A stretch of DNA of 64,000 nucleotides from Cystobasidium ongulense (lineage: Eukaryota > Basidiomycota > Cystobasidiomycetes > Cystobasidiales > Cystobasidiaceae). The position numbers were made by a program, and so were the translations under genes. The stretch lies in assembly GCA_022835595.1 (NCBI GenBank), contig BQUP01000007.1, forward strand, positions 496,001 to 560,000. Direction: 5' to 3'. Below the pieces are notes generated by a model that made no database searches, was not told the DNA's origin, and worked only from the letters and a program-made list of their open reading frames with translations. Each line of letters starts with the position of its first letter. Position 1 is the first letter of the stretch. Positions 46,918 to 64,000 of this stretch are shown piece after piece.

Positions 46918-49522
46918 AAGAATCAAGAGAAAGCTTTTCATCGTGTGGAGGGGACTAAGGAAAAACTCGAGCAAGCCTCTGCTTTACGTTTGTGCTTTTG
47001 TAAAGTAAAGAAGCAAAGTAGACGGAATTACTATATTATGAGGTGTCTTTGATCACGAAAATTATAACTGCTTTTTGATCCACCTGGTATTTACGGGAAG
47101 CTGTTTGCCCCTTCGTACTTTTACTCCAATCGGCAGTCTTCCTGTGAAGGAGTCTGCCTCGAGAGTCATCCTCAGCTTGTTTTGCGAATCGCAAAGGACT
47201 CCAGATGCGCTAACGGTACAGGCACTTGAAGGAAGAAAGCGCTGACAACTGATAAGGAAAACTCGGATTAAGTCTGATAATTTGTGTTAGGGTTCATTTG
47301 TCTCCAGCTAGCAATGTCAATATCGCAGAACTAATCTCGAGATATGTACCTTGCACTGGATCAAGTTGATTATGAGCCCCATTAGCGCGAGTCGCCTTCT
47401 AGTTAATAATTACTGTACTCGACGATTCTCTCGTTATGAATATAGGTATCAAATGGATACGAACAGATCTCACATCGTTGACCGAATGAAAAGTTTCGGA
47501 TCATTTCTCTTTCTCATCTATTTACTTGAATGTCACGGTGCATTATAAAAAGATCTGCTCTTGACCAATCGTAAAACTATTATTGGAATACAACGCCGAC
47601 ATCGTAGTTCTTATCGCTGCATGATATTTTCGTGAGAGTAGTGTCATACGTAGGTTCGAGTGAATACCAAAGATAGCTAAAGAGCTTTGATAGATAAGGC
47701 ACATTTGTCTATCGAACGATAAGACCCCAGATGGTGGGATACTAGCGTAAACAGCGTCAATACGGCAAAGGAAAGGCACCAATCCTTCGTGAGCACTTAC
47801 CAAGGGCCAAGATTGCTAGACTTGAGCTAAGAATATTAATTATATATCGAATAGATAGGCTTGTTAACGGTAAATCTGATTTATATCTAAACTATCATAT
47901 GAACCGCGATAATTATAAGTTGAAGATCATCTCACCCTCTTTCGCTTAAAATTTGCCGCTTTTTTAGAGTTTGGACAGCGGGGGATAAACGAGCTCGAGT
48001 GGGGCCGCTGTCCGAACTTCAAGCACTAAATTTACTACACTTCTCTTGGTCTCTTGGTCTCTTGGTCTTGTGAACATGGATGGTTGCTTGCCCTTGTCTT
48101 GTGTCTTTGACATCTTCCTTGTGCCTTGTTATCTGTCAAGGCTGTCACATCACACGGTATCTTTACACTGCTAAATACCTAATCCTGAGCAGGAAACTCT
48201 CGGGGAAGATTGTGTTACAGGTACGGTAGCATTTTCAGTGTTATCTACGACACTCTCAGTGCTTTCTTGCATATGATCGTTCCATCTATCGTACATGACC
48301 AACCGACAGCATTGAGATTTGAAAGGGAGCTGGAGTCAAGTCGACGAGCTGGGCGTGCCGTAAATGAGGGGCACCGAACCGAGAAACATGACTTCCAAGG
48401 TACGAAACTTGCATTTTAGCCGATGATAATTCGCAAACAGGCAAGAAGGGTGTGGGATGTTTAGCCATCCAGGGTATATAGTAATAAGTGTATCGTAGAC
48501 GGTTCAGTAGGAGTACGAGTGATAGTGGTCCGGCTATCATTTACCGGGGAGGTAGAAAGATTGCCGCAGTGTCCACTTTTTAGTAATCGATAGGGTAAGG
48601 ATGGTAGCAGTGATAATAATGCGAAAGCAGTAATAGGATGTGTCAATAGATTACCGGGCTAGTTACTGCTCAATATAGGACAAGCTACAGAGTGACTCAA
48701 GTTATCATGTACGCCGTACTGTAGCAGTGTGGGTTCATTCCTTACGACTATCATTCTAGCTTTTCTGCATGAGAATGCTGTAGAGAGGTAGATGCACCTA
48801 TTATTATACTTTACGATTCAGACCCAAGCTACATGCACTGCGCTCGAACGCAAGCAAGCCAGGTCATCTGGACTGTATTATAGATGCTTCGGTTGCAAGT
48901 GATCTGCCTTTTACTGTGCCTTTTATTAGGCAAGCTGGGTGATCGGAGCCAGTTTCGGGCGCAGTAAAAGGCAGCACGGGCCAGCGGTGCGCAGAGTCGC
49001 TCGCTCGCTGCAGGATGGATGCGACGGGCGAGGATGGACGGGCTCTCTCTCTCTCTCTTGCTCTCCCCATCAGCGACCTCGAGCAGGACATAGCCTCGCT
49101 CCCTCCCTCCCTCTCCCCCGCCGAAGTCTCGATTACGCTTGAGCGTGAGTGGTCCTTCTCTCTCTCTCTGTGCTGTGGAACAGGGTGGTGCCATGGTCCG
49201 CGATGCTGATTGGCTGCCACAGATTACCGCTCGCGTTTCGAGTTTCGTGCATCTCCAGCGACCTCCAAAGCGACCTATACACTGCGAACACATCTCTCTG
49301 CATACACTCTCCAGCTCGAATCACCCTTTTGGCGTGCATAGTGACTGACTGCAGGACGCTCTGCCCGTGCTTCCCGCTCTGATCGATCGCCTGAGAAAGA
49401 TACTGGAATACTGGACCATAGTCAGTAGCCAGAGACAGGAGGATAGTACACACATACAACACTCCCGCAAAGACGCACCCGCCTACCCAGCACTCCCCTC
49501 AAATCAGACACTCGCCCCAACC
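46918..49522. other. 2.6-kb gene-free stretch upstream of the bHLH gene
   Basis: Long AT-rich spacer with no supportable gene. It holds a triplicated TCTTGGTC unit (about 48043-48069), CT-microsatellites (49044-49066 and 49158-49170), and a CT-rich run of coding-like low complexity near the right end. Such a long 5' region before a regulatory gene commonly contains a long 5' UTR or extended promoter; the right-hand 600 bp may be transcribed leader. No tRNA, 5S or snRNA signature found by eye. Confidence 0.5.
48043..48069 (+). repeat. Short tandem repeat, GGTCTCTT x3
   Basis: CTTGGTCTCTTGGTCTCTTGGTC shows three 8-bp units in a row without mismatch, then decays. Simple microsatellite in the spacer upstream of the bHLH gene. 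Confidence 0.75.
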
Positions 49523-51351
49523 ATGACTACCACCTCCGCAGCACCCCACAACCAACACCAACTCCCCTCGATGCTCCACCATCGAACACTCTCCAACCTC
49601 TCAGCAGCCGAAGATCTCTTCTCCTCAATCACAGGCCTAGATGACCTCGCAGGTGAGGACGATGAGTCCTTCGACGACATCGAAGACTCGCTAGACGGTG
49701 GAGATCGCAAGACTGGAAGCGCTGCCAAGAAAGGAAAGAATAGACCTGCTTCAACTGCCGAGAAGAAAGCTACTCACAATGCCGTAGAGAGAGCCAGAAG
49801 AGAATCATTGAACGCTAGATTCTTGGTCCTTGCTGACATGCTCCCTGGAATGGTGTGTACCCACTTTTCCACCTTGCCCTGTCTTCATCCTAGCTAATGA
49901 GCGATTGACAGACTCAAGTCAAGCGAGCATCCAAGGCTGCCATCGTGAACAAGTCCATCGATCTGATCCTGGAACTACAACGGAGCGAAGCAAAGCTAGC
50001 CAAAGAGAACGAGGTGCTAAAAGCACAATTTGAAGCACTTCGGGCACAGACCGGTTCTCCTTCTGGTGCTGCCAGTGCTGCCGCCAATGCCGCTGCAGCA
50101 GTCGCAGCACAAGAAGCAGCCGTTGCAGCAGCTGCAAGACAGTCAACAATGCACCAACATGCCCTGTTCCAAGGCATGCAACATCCAATGCAACTGCCCA
50201 TGCCTATGATGCCCCATCTAGCCCCTGCAGCTATGGCTTCCATGGCAGCTGCAGCCGCAGCAGCTGGCAACCCAATGATGCAGCATGTACAGCAGCAGCA
50301 ACAACTGCAACAGCAACAGCATCCTATGACAGCTCCTCAGATGCATTCTCTCGCTGCGACAGCACCTCCAACAGCAGAGATGGGATCACACCTTTTCCCA
50401 GGTATCTTCAGCGGCCTGTTCAACACGAATGGAAGTTTCGATAATCTGGAAAACGTACGCTCCGAGTCCGGTTCTCCTGCTTCTTCACATCACTCTACTG
50501 GCAGTGCTGCATTTGCACATGGACTCTTTGACCTTCCCCCAATGACTGGATTCAACACTGATGGAAGCAAGAGTGGAAATAATAATACTGGATCTCCTAC
50601 TTCGGCTTATAATCAATCACCTCCTGGAACTGTAGCTTCTTTAGCTGGAAGTGAACGAACGAACCAAAGCACTTCTGCTGCTTCTAGCTCTCACCTTACT
50701 CTCAATGGAGCCCCATCACCGGCATCAAGCAATGGAATACCCACTCCCCCTTCCAATAATGCAGCATATTCACCTCTAGGTTTATCAGCATTGACTGCCT
50801 CGACGCCCCAGTCTCAAGTCTCCGCTTCACAACAGAATAATGGCAATGGCAACATCAATACTGCTATTTCATCCGACCCTGTCATTGCTGCTTTCGATGG
50901 AACTTCAGATGCCGCTTATCTAGCTGCTCAATTCGCACCGACTGATTTAGCAAAAGCTCAAAATGATATACAAGCTTTCATTGCTTATCAACAAAGAGTG
51001 GCTTTCGTTCAGGCTCAATCTCAGCAGCAACAAGCGCACACTCCTACGCTTGAAAACGGTCAACGTAATGGTCAAATGAGCCCTTCGTTCTTGCCTCCTA
51101 CACCAGCTGCCAATAATACCGCATTCGGATTCAACCAGCAACAACAACAACGGCACAATCCAATGCAGCAGCAACAGCAGTCACAACTTCAGCAACACCA
51201 GCAGCTCAATGCCTACGGTGGAAACACTGGTATTGCGGGAATGTGCGGTCCTTCTGCCCAATCTGGTTTGAATGGTATGCCAGCCTGGCAAATGATGATG
51301 GCTCAACATCAAGCTTTGGTAGCTGCTTACGGTCAGCAACCTCACTTCTAA
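49523..51351 (+). CDS. bHLH transcription factor with poly-Ala and poly-Gln tracts
   Basis: DNA-binding regulator of the nuclear bHLH family. Two exons, start ATG 49523, GTGTGT donor after CCTGGAATG (about 49852) and TTGACAG acceptor at about 49912. The basic region is THNAVERARRESLNARFLVL with the E-box-reading H..E.AR pattern (His, Glu, Arg), then helix 1 LADMLPGM, a short loop, and helix 2 VKRASKAAIVNKSIDLILEL, followed by a leucine-heptad coil (AKLAKENEVLKAQFEAL). The H/E/R set matches Myc/Max- and Pho4-type class B binding of CACGTG. The N-terminal 65 residues are acidic (DDLAGEDDESFDDIEDSLDG). The long C-terminal part is Ala-, Gln- and Ser/Asn-rich and likely an activation domain. I cannot assign a specific orthologue. 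Confidence 0.92.
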
Positions 51352-52666
51352 ACCACACACTTACATATGCATGGCAATAATCATAGTCATGGACGCGTCA
51401 ATAGTCACCTATCTGATTTGAAGAGAATGTTTAGGAAGAAGGTAGAAGTCTCCTGGGATAGTATTACTACTACCTGCTACTACTTCTACTCTACGACAAT
51501 CCTCTTCTCAGTACTTTTTCCGCCCGTATATTCATAGTATCCCTTCTTTCGAATTTTACTACTTCTTCGATGAATGTAGTAATGAACTTACCCACACCCC
51601 TACCACTCCTTTCTTTTCTTGTTCAATCCAAAATCGGTATACATTCTTCAATCAATCAAAAACGCAGTCGGGGCAGTATGGGAAAAGAAAAGCGATGAAC
51701 AAATGTCCTTGTGTATTACTGCTTTTCATGGAAGAAAAGAAACGATTTATCTCCCTCAAAACCCTGTCGCCACATTACTTTCGAATTCTAATAAACCCTA
51801 TATCCTACAACTCGCTTCATTTCTCTTTACAAGAAACAAAAACGAGCGTAATAAAAGCTCGTAGGCGATACCCCCCTTTTTTCACCTATCTCTTTTTGAG
51901 ACAAGGTTTCTTTTCACCTCATCTTCATCATCTGTTTTTGCGTCTGTCTTTTTCGTAATCGGTGCCAACCCCTATATAGCTCAACTCTTGGAATAGTAAT
52001 GCCCTATGTTCGAATAGCTCTTTTGAACTTTATTCCTTTCCCTCAATCATGAATCAAATCCATTGTAAAAGCTTCGTGTTGTGCTAGTCTTTCTTGACGA
52101 CGCTACTACAAACGTGACAGAAATGCAAGGGATTTTCACTACATCCACTGGGTGTCGCAAACAATTGTCGACTACTTGAAAGAGACCGGTATCGAGCAGC
52201 TTCTCGAAGCCTTCTCTGAAAGTAGTCGGGGTCGGAACAAAGTATTTGCTTGCCATTCTGGACTGCAAGGACAGATGATTCGATGCATGCGAGTCGAAGT
52301 TGGCAGAAGGCAGAGAACCAGACATATCCAGGCACGCAATAGTGCACGTGTGGAGTGCAAGAATGGTACATTAAATGAAAACAGCAGGCACACCGTGTCC
52401 GAGCACTCTGAAGGTAATCCCTTATGCTTTGAGTCAGTCAGATCGCCCACAGATTAAAATTACAATGCATGTATTGCAAAAGATGCCTGAAAACGGCGAA
52501 TGAAGGTATACGTAGCACAAGTAAACCGAACGAAACAAAGAAGGGAGATAAAAGTATAGTAGTGGAAGGATAAGCACTGAAATAACAGAAACCTGAACAG
52601 ACATGCTAACTAAGAAAATGCCGAAACGGCGTGAATTATCAAAACGACTCACTACAAGTGGCGGTT
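51352..52666. other. Intergenic, convergent 3' regions of the bHLH and kinase genes
   Basis: T- and A-rich sequence with several short frames. One minus frame (52047-52325) and one plus frame (52152-52457) overlap each other on opposite strands and have no family features or splice partners. I call this noncoding. Confidence 0.5.
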
Positions 52667-55632
<2,966 letters not shown>

Positions 55633-56274
55633 CCATTCGTTTGTTCATCCAGCCAGCCAGGCCAGTCGAGGTCGAAACGCAGCGTCAGGGCAGCGAGAAG
55701 AATGTTTATAAGGCAGGAACGAGCATGAGCATTGCATGACGAGCATAGACATGTATTCCTGACGCTCACCATAATCTGTATCGCTCATTCACAATAATGT
55801 TGCTGCCATCTGGACTGTACAGAGCGGTGTCTTGTCGCCAAAGTGAGCGCGAGCTTGCACCTCGCTGAAGGGCGCTCGAGGACTTTCAAGCCAGGCCAGA
55901 ATGACAGGGTAGGATGCTGCTTCGAGTGTGTGTATGTGAGATAGCTGCTCTGAATTGCCTGCTTGTTGTTTGTGCGATCCAGTCAGTACGTGCGCACAAG
56001 GCGAATGCATCAGCTTCCTTCGTTCTCTGGTCACTCAGTCTCGCTTCCATCAATCGGGCAAGAAGACACGGTGAAGAGAGTCCTGCGCCGTTAGGGCAAC
56101 ACCAGTCAGTGAGGCGCGACGAATACAGCTTGAAGACTGGCTGGATTGTGCAAGAGAGCCAAACGAGCGAGCATTCATTTCCTACAGATGCGCCACATCA
56201 CGTGATTTGCAGCATCTCTGTGTCGAAAAAAGTCATAGGTCTACATTGCGTCTATGAAGGTATGGTCAAACAAG
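55633..56274. other. Intergenic
   Basis: Upstream region of the kinase gene and 3' flank of threonine synthase. No gene supported; plus-strand frame 55914-56285 has no recognisable features. Confidence 0.4.
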
Positions 56275-58311
56275 CTACACGCTAGCGGTATTCTCTTCAT
56301 CTCCCTTCTTTTCATCCATCCTAACATTCTTACCAAACAACTTCTGCACCTGTTCAATGACGACTTCTTTCGTCAATTCAGGATCTGTCCCTTTGACATC
56401 GATAACTCTTCTCTCCTTTTCCAACAATCCCTCGAATTCAACAGGCAAGACATCTCTAGTGAAATCAAAAGATGCATTCTCTTTCAATGCTTCTTCAACT
56501 GCTGAACTGAATTTGGCTGGATGCGCGGTTGAGAGAATGATTTGGATGAGGGCATGTGTATTTGTACCGTTTGAGCGTTGAGAATGGGCCTGTAGATAGC
56601 GCTGTGCCGCACATAGACCAACTGCTGTGTGAGGATCCGCAATGTATGCTCCGTATGGGCTATCGGAGCGGTGATATTGACGGATGGTGTCGATAGTCTG
56701 AATCAAATCAAAGCTTGTTAGTCGGACTCTACTTCGGGGCACGAACGACATGTATGATATATAACTCACCTCCTTATCGCTCACACGCTCAGCGACAAAC
56801 TCCCTCTGAGCAGCTTTAAGCACATGAGTGGGTACCGCAAAGCTACCCTCTGACTTCAATTTCGCCATCCAGTCCTTGACGATTTGACCTGCCATATCAA
56901 TTCTAACTCTAACACCACCATCCACATCACCTCTTTGTTCGTCAATAACAGCACCAGAAGTCATGTGTTCATATGCAAGATACCATAGTAAACGTTCAAA
57001 GTTCGAAGAAACTAAAATATCCATAGCTGGTGATAATGTTGATTTAACAGCAGCAGAAGCTTGAGATCCATCACCTGCACCATGTACTTTTTCAGTTTGA
57101 GCATTTTCATTATTGCTAATATCGTTGGCACTCGAAGTTGTAGAGTCTGCTTTTTCATATCTTCCAGATTGAAAGAATCGTGTGAGAATGTCGTTCGCAT
57201 TCGTGGCAATCAATAGTGGCTCTACTGGGATTCCTAGTCTCTTAGCGTAAAAGCCAGCTAGGATATCACCGAAATTGCCTGTTGGGACGGCGTATTGGAT
57301 TCGGACGTTCGGTGCAGAGGTGGTATCGGGATGTTCGGCGGATAATTGGGAAAGGAGGGCAAAGTATGAAGAGAAGTAGTAGACAATTTGAGCGAGAATT
57401 CGGGCCCAATTGATGCTGTTGACTGCGCCTAGTCGGTAAGCTGTGTTGAACTCGGTGTCTGCAAAGAGGGCTTTGACGATGTCCTGAGAGTTTAGAGGTT
57501 AGGATAACATTGTGAATACTGAAAGATTGCCACTCACCTGGCAGTCATCGAACGTGCCATTGACAGCTAGATTGAAAACGTTCTCATCTTCGACGGTCGT
57601 CATCTGAGCTTCTTGAATTGGACTGACTCGTCCTTTAGGGTGTAATATAAAGATAGAAACGTCCTTCTTTCCTCTCAGACCATAGATGGCAGCTGAACCT
57701 GTATCTCCAGAAGTAGCTCCGACCACAGTCAATCTTTCTCTATCTTTCGCATCATCCGCTTTGTTCGCGTTCCTTCTCTTTAGGAAATATTCGAATAGAT
57801 TGCCTAAGAATTGAAGAGCTACATCTTTGAAAGCGAATGTGGGCCCATGAAATAATTCAAGGATATATTCATTATCATTAACCTTTTTCAATGGTGCAAC
57901 TTCAGGTTTTCGGAATGTTGCATATGATTTGCCGATTAGAGATGCAAGGTCTTCTCGAGGTACTTCACTTGGGTCAATGAATAGAGAGTATACTTCCAAA
58001 GCCAGCTCTTGGAATGATAGCTTTGCCCAATCTTGCTGCCAGTCCAACGGCAGCTGTGGCATACTGGCGGGTATGAAGAGGCCTCCATCTTTGGCGAGTC
58101 CGGTCATGACCGTCTGTGCGATAATACCAGTATCACAGATCAGCTTGGTGAGCTTGTGTAGCGATACTCTGGCACTGGAAGCCAGCTCGTCCGGTAACAT
58201 CTCCGTGACTCGCTGCCCAGGATCTGAATTGCGACTCACCTCTTCGAAAGAGAGCCTCTCCTCACCGCCGCGGGTGGACAGATATCTCATGGGGCGTTTG
58301 GGTGCGGACAT
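56275..58311 (-). CDS. THR4: Threonine synthase
   Basis: PLP enzyme that turns O-phosphohomoserine into threonine and phosphate, the last step of threonine synthesis. Start ATG 58311 (MSAPKRPMRYLSTRGGEE). Three exons: the first ends DDCQ at a GTGAGT donor (57538), the second begins DIVKALFADTEFNTAYRLGA, and an intron of about 68 nt splits near 56700-56770 before TIDTIRQYHRSDSPYGAYIA. Motifs: MTGLAKDGGLFIPASMP, ELFHGPTFAFKDVALQFLGN (PLP Lys in FKD), TVVGATSGDTGSAAIYGLRG, SIFILHPKGRVSPIQEAQMT, VNSINWARILAQIVYYFSSY and VPTGNFGDILAGFYAKRLGI. The C-terminus is PSNSTGK-free and ends MDEKKGDEENTASV. All are intact. Divergent from PRMT3 by 203 bp. Confidence 0.96.
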
Positions 58312-58514
58312 CGTGTAGACTTGTAATTCTATACGTGAAGTGTGCAATGATTCGAAAGAATGCGAGAAGGCCAACCTTCTTGAATCGTCGACGTTCATCA
58401 AAAACGTGATCGCGATCAGCTACAGTACAAATTTCCTCGACATCTGAACTGTACAAGATAGCTGCACACTTATCACCACATTCAGCTGTTACAAGAATCG
58501 GAACTTGTCTCGCC

Positions 58515-60703
<2,189 letters not shown>

Positions 60704-60965
60704 GGTCGTCATCCTCAGTTACAAATGGATGCTAGATACTTGTGATTGTATTCTGAAGCAGTGTATATCTACAATTGGCATATTATGCGACCTGTTCAAT
60801 GCTTACATCTTGTCCTGTAGTTTCGCCACCAACACCTCTGCCGCTGTCTTTTGGATCTGTGGAATGCGGCTTGCCATCTGGCCACACCACCACACCAGAC
60901 GAAAGAGAAGGAAGGTCTACTGTACACCACTGCCGGACACACACGTGCGAAGTGAAGCACACAGC

Positions 60966-63865
60966 ATGTCGCAGGTCTACGCAGCCATGTCGTCGATGTC
61001 GATGAGCATCCGAGGCAGAGAGGCAGCAGCGGTCAAGATGGCGGCGGCAGAGGAGGACACATCGAGCAGCAGCATCAACACGTCGTTCAAGAAGGGCGAA
61101 GATGCAGCAGTCGAGTTCTCAAAGAAGAGAGACGAGTGAGTGCAGCTTCGCCTTGCTATGCTCCAGCCTATCAGTCGTTTGTGGTGAGCTCTCGCTGACC
61201 AGGCAAAAACCCTTGATCCCGTCACGCTCATTCATCCAACAGCCTGCTCGCATCCATCGAGACTTCGCAGCAGCTGGTATCCTCGCTCGCAGCATTCAAC
61301 GATGCCAAGTGGACACTCCACTACCCTCACCAGCAACTGGGCTACCTCGACTCCGCCTCCGCCAGCTCGACGAGCAAAGCCCGGAATGAGCCTCGCCGGG
61401 CAGCAAGCATGTTTGGAGAAGGCGCAGAGAACGCTGCAGAGGGAAGCAGCAGCAAGGGACGACCCAGCTTGCACATCAGAGCAATGACCATGGCTCCTAG
61501 AGCTGCTGCGTCTGCCGTCGAGGAGAAGGCTGTCTCCCAGGACGATGCCTCTCCCGCTGTCAGCAGCAACAACGCAACTTCGAGCAAGCCATCCCTGCCG
61601 AACCACCCTCTCGCTATCGATCTACGTGTAGGCGCACCAGGACAGAGCTCAATGTCAGCATTGATGGATCGCATGTCGCTCGCTACAATTGCGCAACTCC
61701 TCTCTGAACGATTCGACGTCGCTTCTGAACATCTGGCAAAGCTCCAGAGCAGAGTCAGAGATAGCAAATCCCGCATCCTAGTCACGGGAGATCTCAATTC
61801 TGGAAAATCTACTTTTGTCAACGCCTTATTGAGAAGAGACATTCTTCCTACCGATCAGCAACCTCTTACCACAGTCTTCTGCGAAGTCCTCGACGCTCAA
61901 GCTTACAACGACGGCAAGGAAGAAGTCCATGCCATCTCGCGTACTCTGCTTGACAAGTATGATCGCACAAATGGAGAAACATACCAACGATTCGATTTGA
62001 CGCAACTTGAAACGATAGCTACCGATGAAGATCAGAAATATGGTCTTGTCAAGGTCTACCTCGAGGATTCTAGAGCTCCTATATCATCATCTGTCACTTC
62101 GGTCGTCGACCACGAAATTCCAGCAGAGGTAGAAGCAGCTACAAATTCTTCTTTCATTCGAAATGGAATCGTTTCTATCTCACTTATCGATGGTCCAGGT
62201 CTCAACCAAGATACTTCCCTCACTACACAAGTCTTTTCTCGTCAATCTGAAATCGATGTCGTAGTGTTTATGGTCTCTGCCGATAATGGTCTAACGCAGT
62301 CCGCAAAGGAATTCTTGTTCAATGCTGCGCTGGAAAAGGCATATATCTTTATTGTCGTTAATAAATGGAAGAGCATCCGAGACAAAGTCAAGTGCCGAAG
62401 ACGTGTCATGGAAGATATCAAGAGCTTCTCTCCTAGAACTTATGAGAAGAGGGAGGAATTAGTCCACTTTGTCGAAGCTGCTGCCGTTATCGATGAACTG
62501 TCGACAACATCAGAAGATCAGAAAGTATCATCGAGGCCTGAAGATGAATCTTTTGCCAATTTGGAAGAATCCCTACGATCATTCTTACTTCTCAAGAGAC
62601 TTATTTCAAAGCTCGATCCTTCAAAGAATTACCTCTCCAACCTTCTCACAGATCTCGCCAATGTAGCTCAACTTAATATTGATGCTGCTGACAGCGAGTA
62701 TGAAGAATTTGAAGAGAAACTAAAGGTTTTGAAACCTATTCACGAAAAGCTACAGAAGGAACGCGAGATGGTTGAAGAAGCTGTTGGAAAAGAAGAAGAA
62801 GATCATGTTGACAATGTTCGACGATCTGCCAAGGAGACTTTGAACAGTGCTCTACAGAGCATCAGCAATGTCTCAACGGCAGGAGTGATTCCTGAATATC
62901 CAGGCATCATGGCCATTTGGGACTGGGCAGCTCAAGTCAAGACTGCTTTGATCGATTATGTTGAATCCCAAGTCGTAAAAGCAGAAGACGATGCTCGTCT
63001 ACTTACTGTTCAAGGAGTAGAAACTGTCTCTGGTGATTTAGCAACCAGGTTCTTACCAAGTGTCAATTCTCTCTCTTCAAGTTCGCCATCTACTGCTGCT
63101 GGTGCCGCATCTGCACTACCTCAACGAGTATTCAGACCCGAAGTCATGTTTAGAAAGAGACGTGAAGCTATACAGGAAAAACGTGATGGTCAAGTCGCTA
63201 GATCGAAAGCGAACAAAGAGCAGCAGCTATCAACTCGAGGAGAGATTGAACTCACTTTCATGGACCTCTTCGATACGGATAGGATTCTAAGTCTAGGCAA
63301 GTACCTACATACTGGATCTGGCAAGACTGGCGGTTTCGTATCTTCTCATGATGCCGTTGTTGAAGCTGGTTCTGCTCTGAGCGTCGTCAGTCTTGGAGTC
63401 GGAGCAGTTACTATGTTCGGTACCAAGGTCGTAGGCCTCAAGAGTGTGATTGAAGCTATTACTTCCCTCACTGAAGTGCTAGGCAGTAAAGCAGCACGCA
63501 AATGGGCAGGTCCGTTAGCAGCACTCGCTTCACTCCTGTTGGCTGGATACGTTATCCGCGATCTCCCCCGCGCAATCCCACATAACATCGGAAAGAAGAT
63601 GCACTCGAGTTTAGTAGTTGAAGAGTTCGTCATGAATGAATCTGATAGAATTTGCAGGGAAACTCGCAAAGTTATGAGATTGGCTGGATGGGATCTGAGA
63701 GAACGATTTAGAGCTGCTCTTGAAGCTAGCGAAAAGGATAGGAAAGAAGTCGAACAACGATTGGAGAAAGCTGACAAAGCTATTCTGTTCTTGGAGGAGT
63801 ACTTGGGTAAAGTTGAAGAGACGAAGGAAAAAGTTTCTTTGATTGTTCTTGAGACTTCTGCTTGA
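60966..63865 (+). CDS. FZO1: Mitofusin FZO1 (mitochondrial outer-membrane fusion GTPase)
   Basis: Dynamin-related GTPase that fuses mitochondrial outer membranes. Two exons, 60966-61135 and 61243-63865, give 930 residues. The start MSQVYAAMSSMSMSIRGREA is chosen as the first in-frame ATG of a natural-looking N-terminus; an upstream in-frame ATG also exists. N-terminal low-complexity region, then a fungal N-terminal helical segment, and the GTPase with GDLNSGKSTFVNALLRRDIL (G1), LPTDQQPLTTVFCEVL (G2), SLIDGPGLNQD (G3) and VVNKWKSI (G4). Coiled coil (EEFEEKLKVLKPIHEKLQKE) follows. The transmembrane pair includes WAGPLAALASLLLAGYVIRD, and the C-terminal coiled coil is KVEETKEKVSLIVLE. All GTPase motifs are intact. 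Tandem with PRMT3, 262 bp apart. Confidence 0.95.
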
Positions 63866-64000
63866 ACTCAAGTATACATATCGGAAGCGCTCTCCAATAA
63901 AACGGAATAAACTATCTCTTCACTAGGGTTCATTATCCTCCTCTCTACCCGCGTCCTTCTCACCACCTCATCATATAATGAAAGGATCGCTCTGTATCAT
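63866..64000. other. 3' flank of FZO1, window edge
   Basis: AATAAAACGG at about 63896 (line start 63895) contains an AATAAA, a possible polyadenylation signal about 30 bp after the stop. Nothing further before the window ends. Confidence 0.4.

Noticed and set aside
48829-49462. Minus-strand frames of 109-154 residues upstream of the bHLH gene
   Set aside because: Rich in R, E and S due to the CT microsatellites on the other strand; no family features.
52047-52457. Opposed short frames between the bHLH and kinase genes, one of which reads FVPTPTTFREGFEKLLDTGL
   Set aside because: Two frames on opposite strands over the same stretch, no splice partners that extend them, and neither joins the kinase C-terminus. 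Probably 3' untranslated sequence.

Overview
The window is nuclear DNA of a yeast-like or filamentous fungus, almost certainly a basidiomycete. Evidence: intron-rich genes (many introns of about 45-90 nt with GTRAGT donors and YAG acceptors), short intergenic gaps, a class IV chitin synthase, and fungal orthologues such as TOF1, SFM1, RSC4, NOT2, FZO1 and a GCK-III kinase. A GDP-mannose 4,6-dehydratase gene suggests GDP-fucose synthesis. Fucose in the cell wall is a trait of Pucciniomycotina (red-yeast type) lineages, so I lean that way, but the placement is not proven by one gene.

Layout. 1-423: tail of a probable calnexin (+). 1170-6494: class IV chitin synthase (-), solved here as nine exons. 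7188-8675: unknown gene (-). 9227-13902: TOF1/Timeless replication-fork protein (+), with two MluI-type cell-cycle boxes upstream. 14126-16007: GDP-mannose 4,6-dehydratase (+). 16560-17030: small unknown gene (+). 17653-18577: ribosomal protein uL22 (+). 18963-20131: Ca2+/cation exchanger (+). 20623-21072: small secreted protein with dibasic sites (+). 21418-23679: CCT3 chaperonin subunit (+). 23908-25227: mitochondrial uL2m (-). 25487-26315: SFM1 (+). 26707-28993: NOT2 (+). 29445-34547: Rictor/AVO3 TORC2 subunit (+), followed by decayed, reordered fragments of the same gene. 35737-37539: F-box/LRR gene (-).

The stretch 37540-40100 is the only clearly accessory-looking part: gene-free, with nested short inverted repeats and a fragment resembling a fungal DUF3435-type tyrosine recombinase. 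After it come an unknown gene (about 40109-41386, +), RSC4 (41370-44211, -; its stop overlaps the unknown gene's stop), ARP3 (45001-46917, +), a 2.6-kb gene-free stretch, a bHLH transcription factor (49523-51351, +), a GCK-III/Ste20-family kinase (52667-55632, -), threonine synthase (56275-58311, -), PRMT3 (58515-60703, +) and mitofusin FZO1 (60966-63865, +).

Most genes are unrelated housekeeping functions with no operon-like clustering. Weak functional themes are cell wall and secretory work (calnexin, CHS, GMD), growth and polarity signalling (TORC2 Rictor, ARP3, GCK-III kinase) and mitochondria (uL2m, mitofusin). I did not find a clear new multi-gene system. The most notable items are the fungal GMD, a PRMT3 that has lost most of its zinc-finger ligands, the scrambled Rictor copies, the recombinase fragment, and the overlapping RSC4 stop palindrome.
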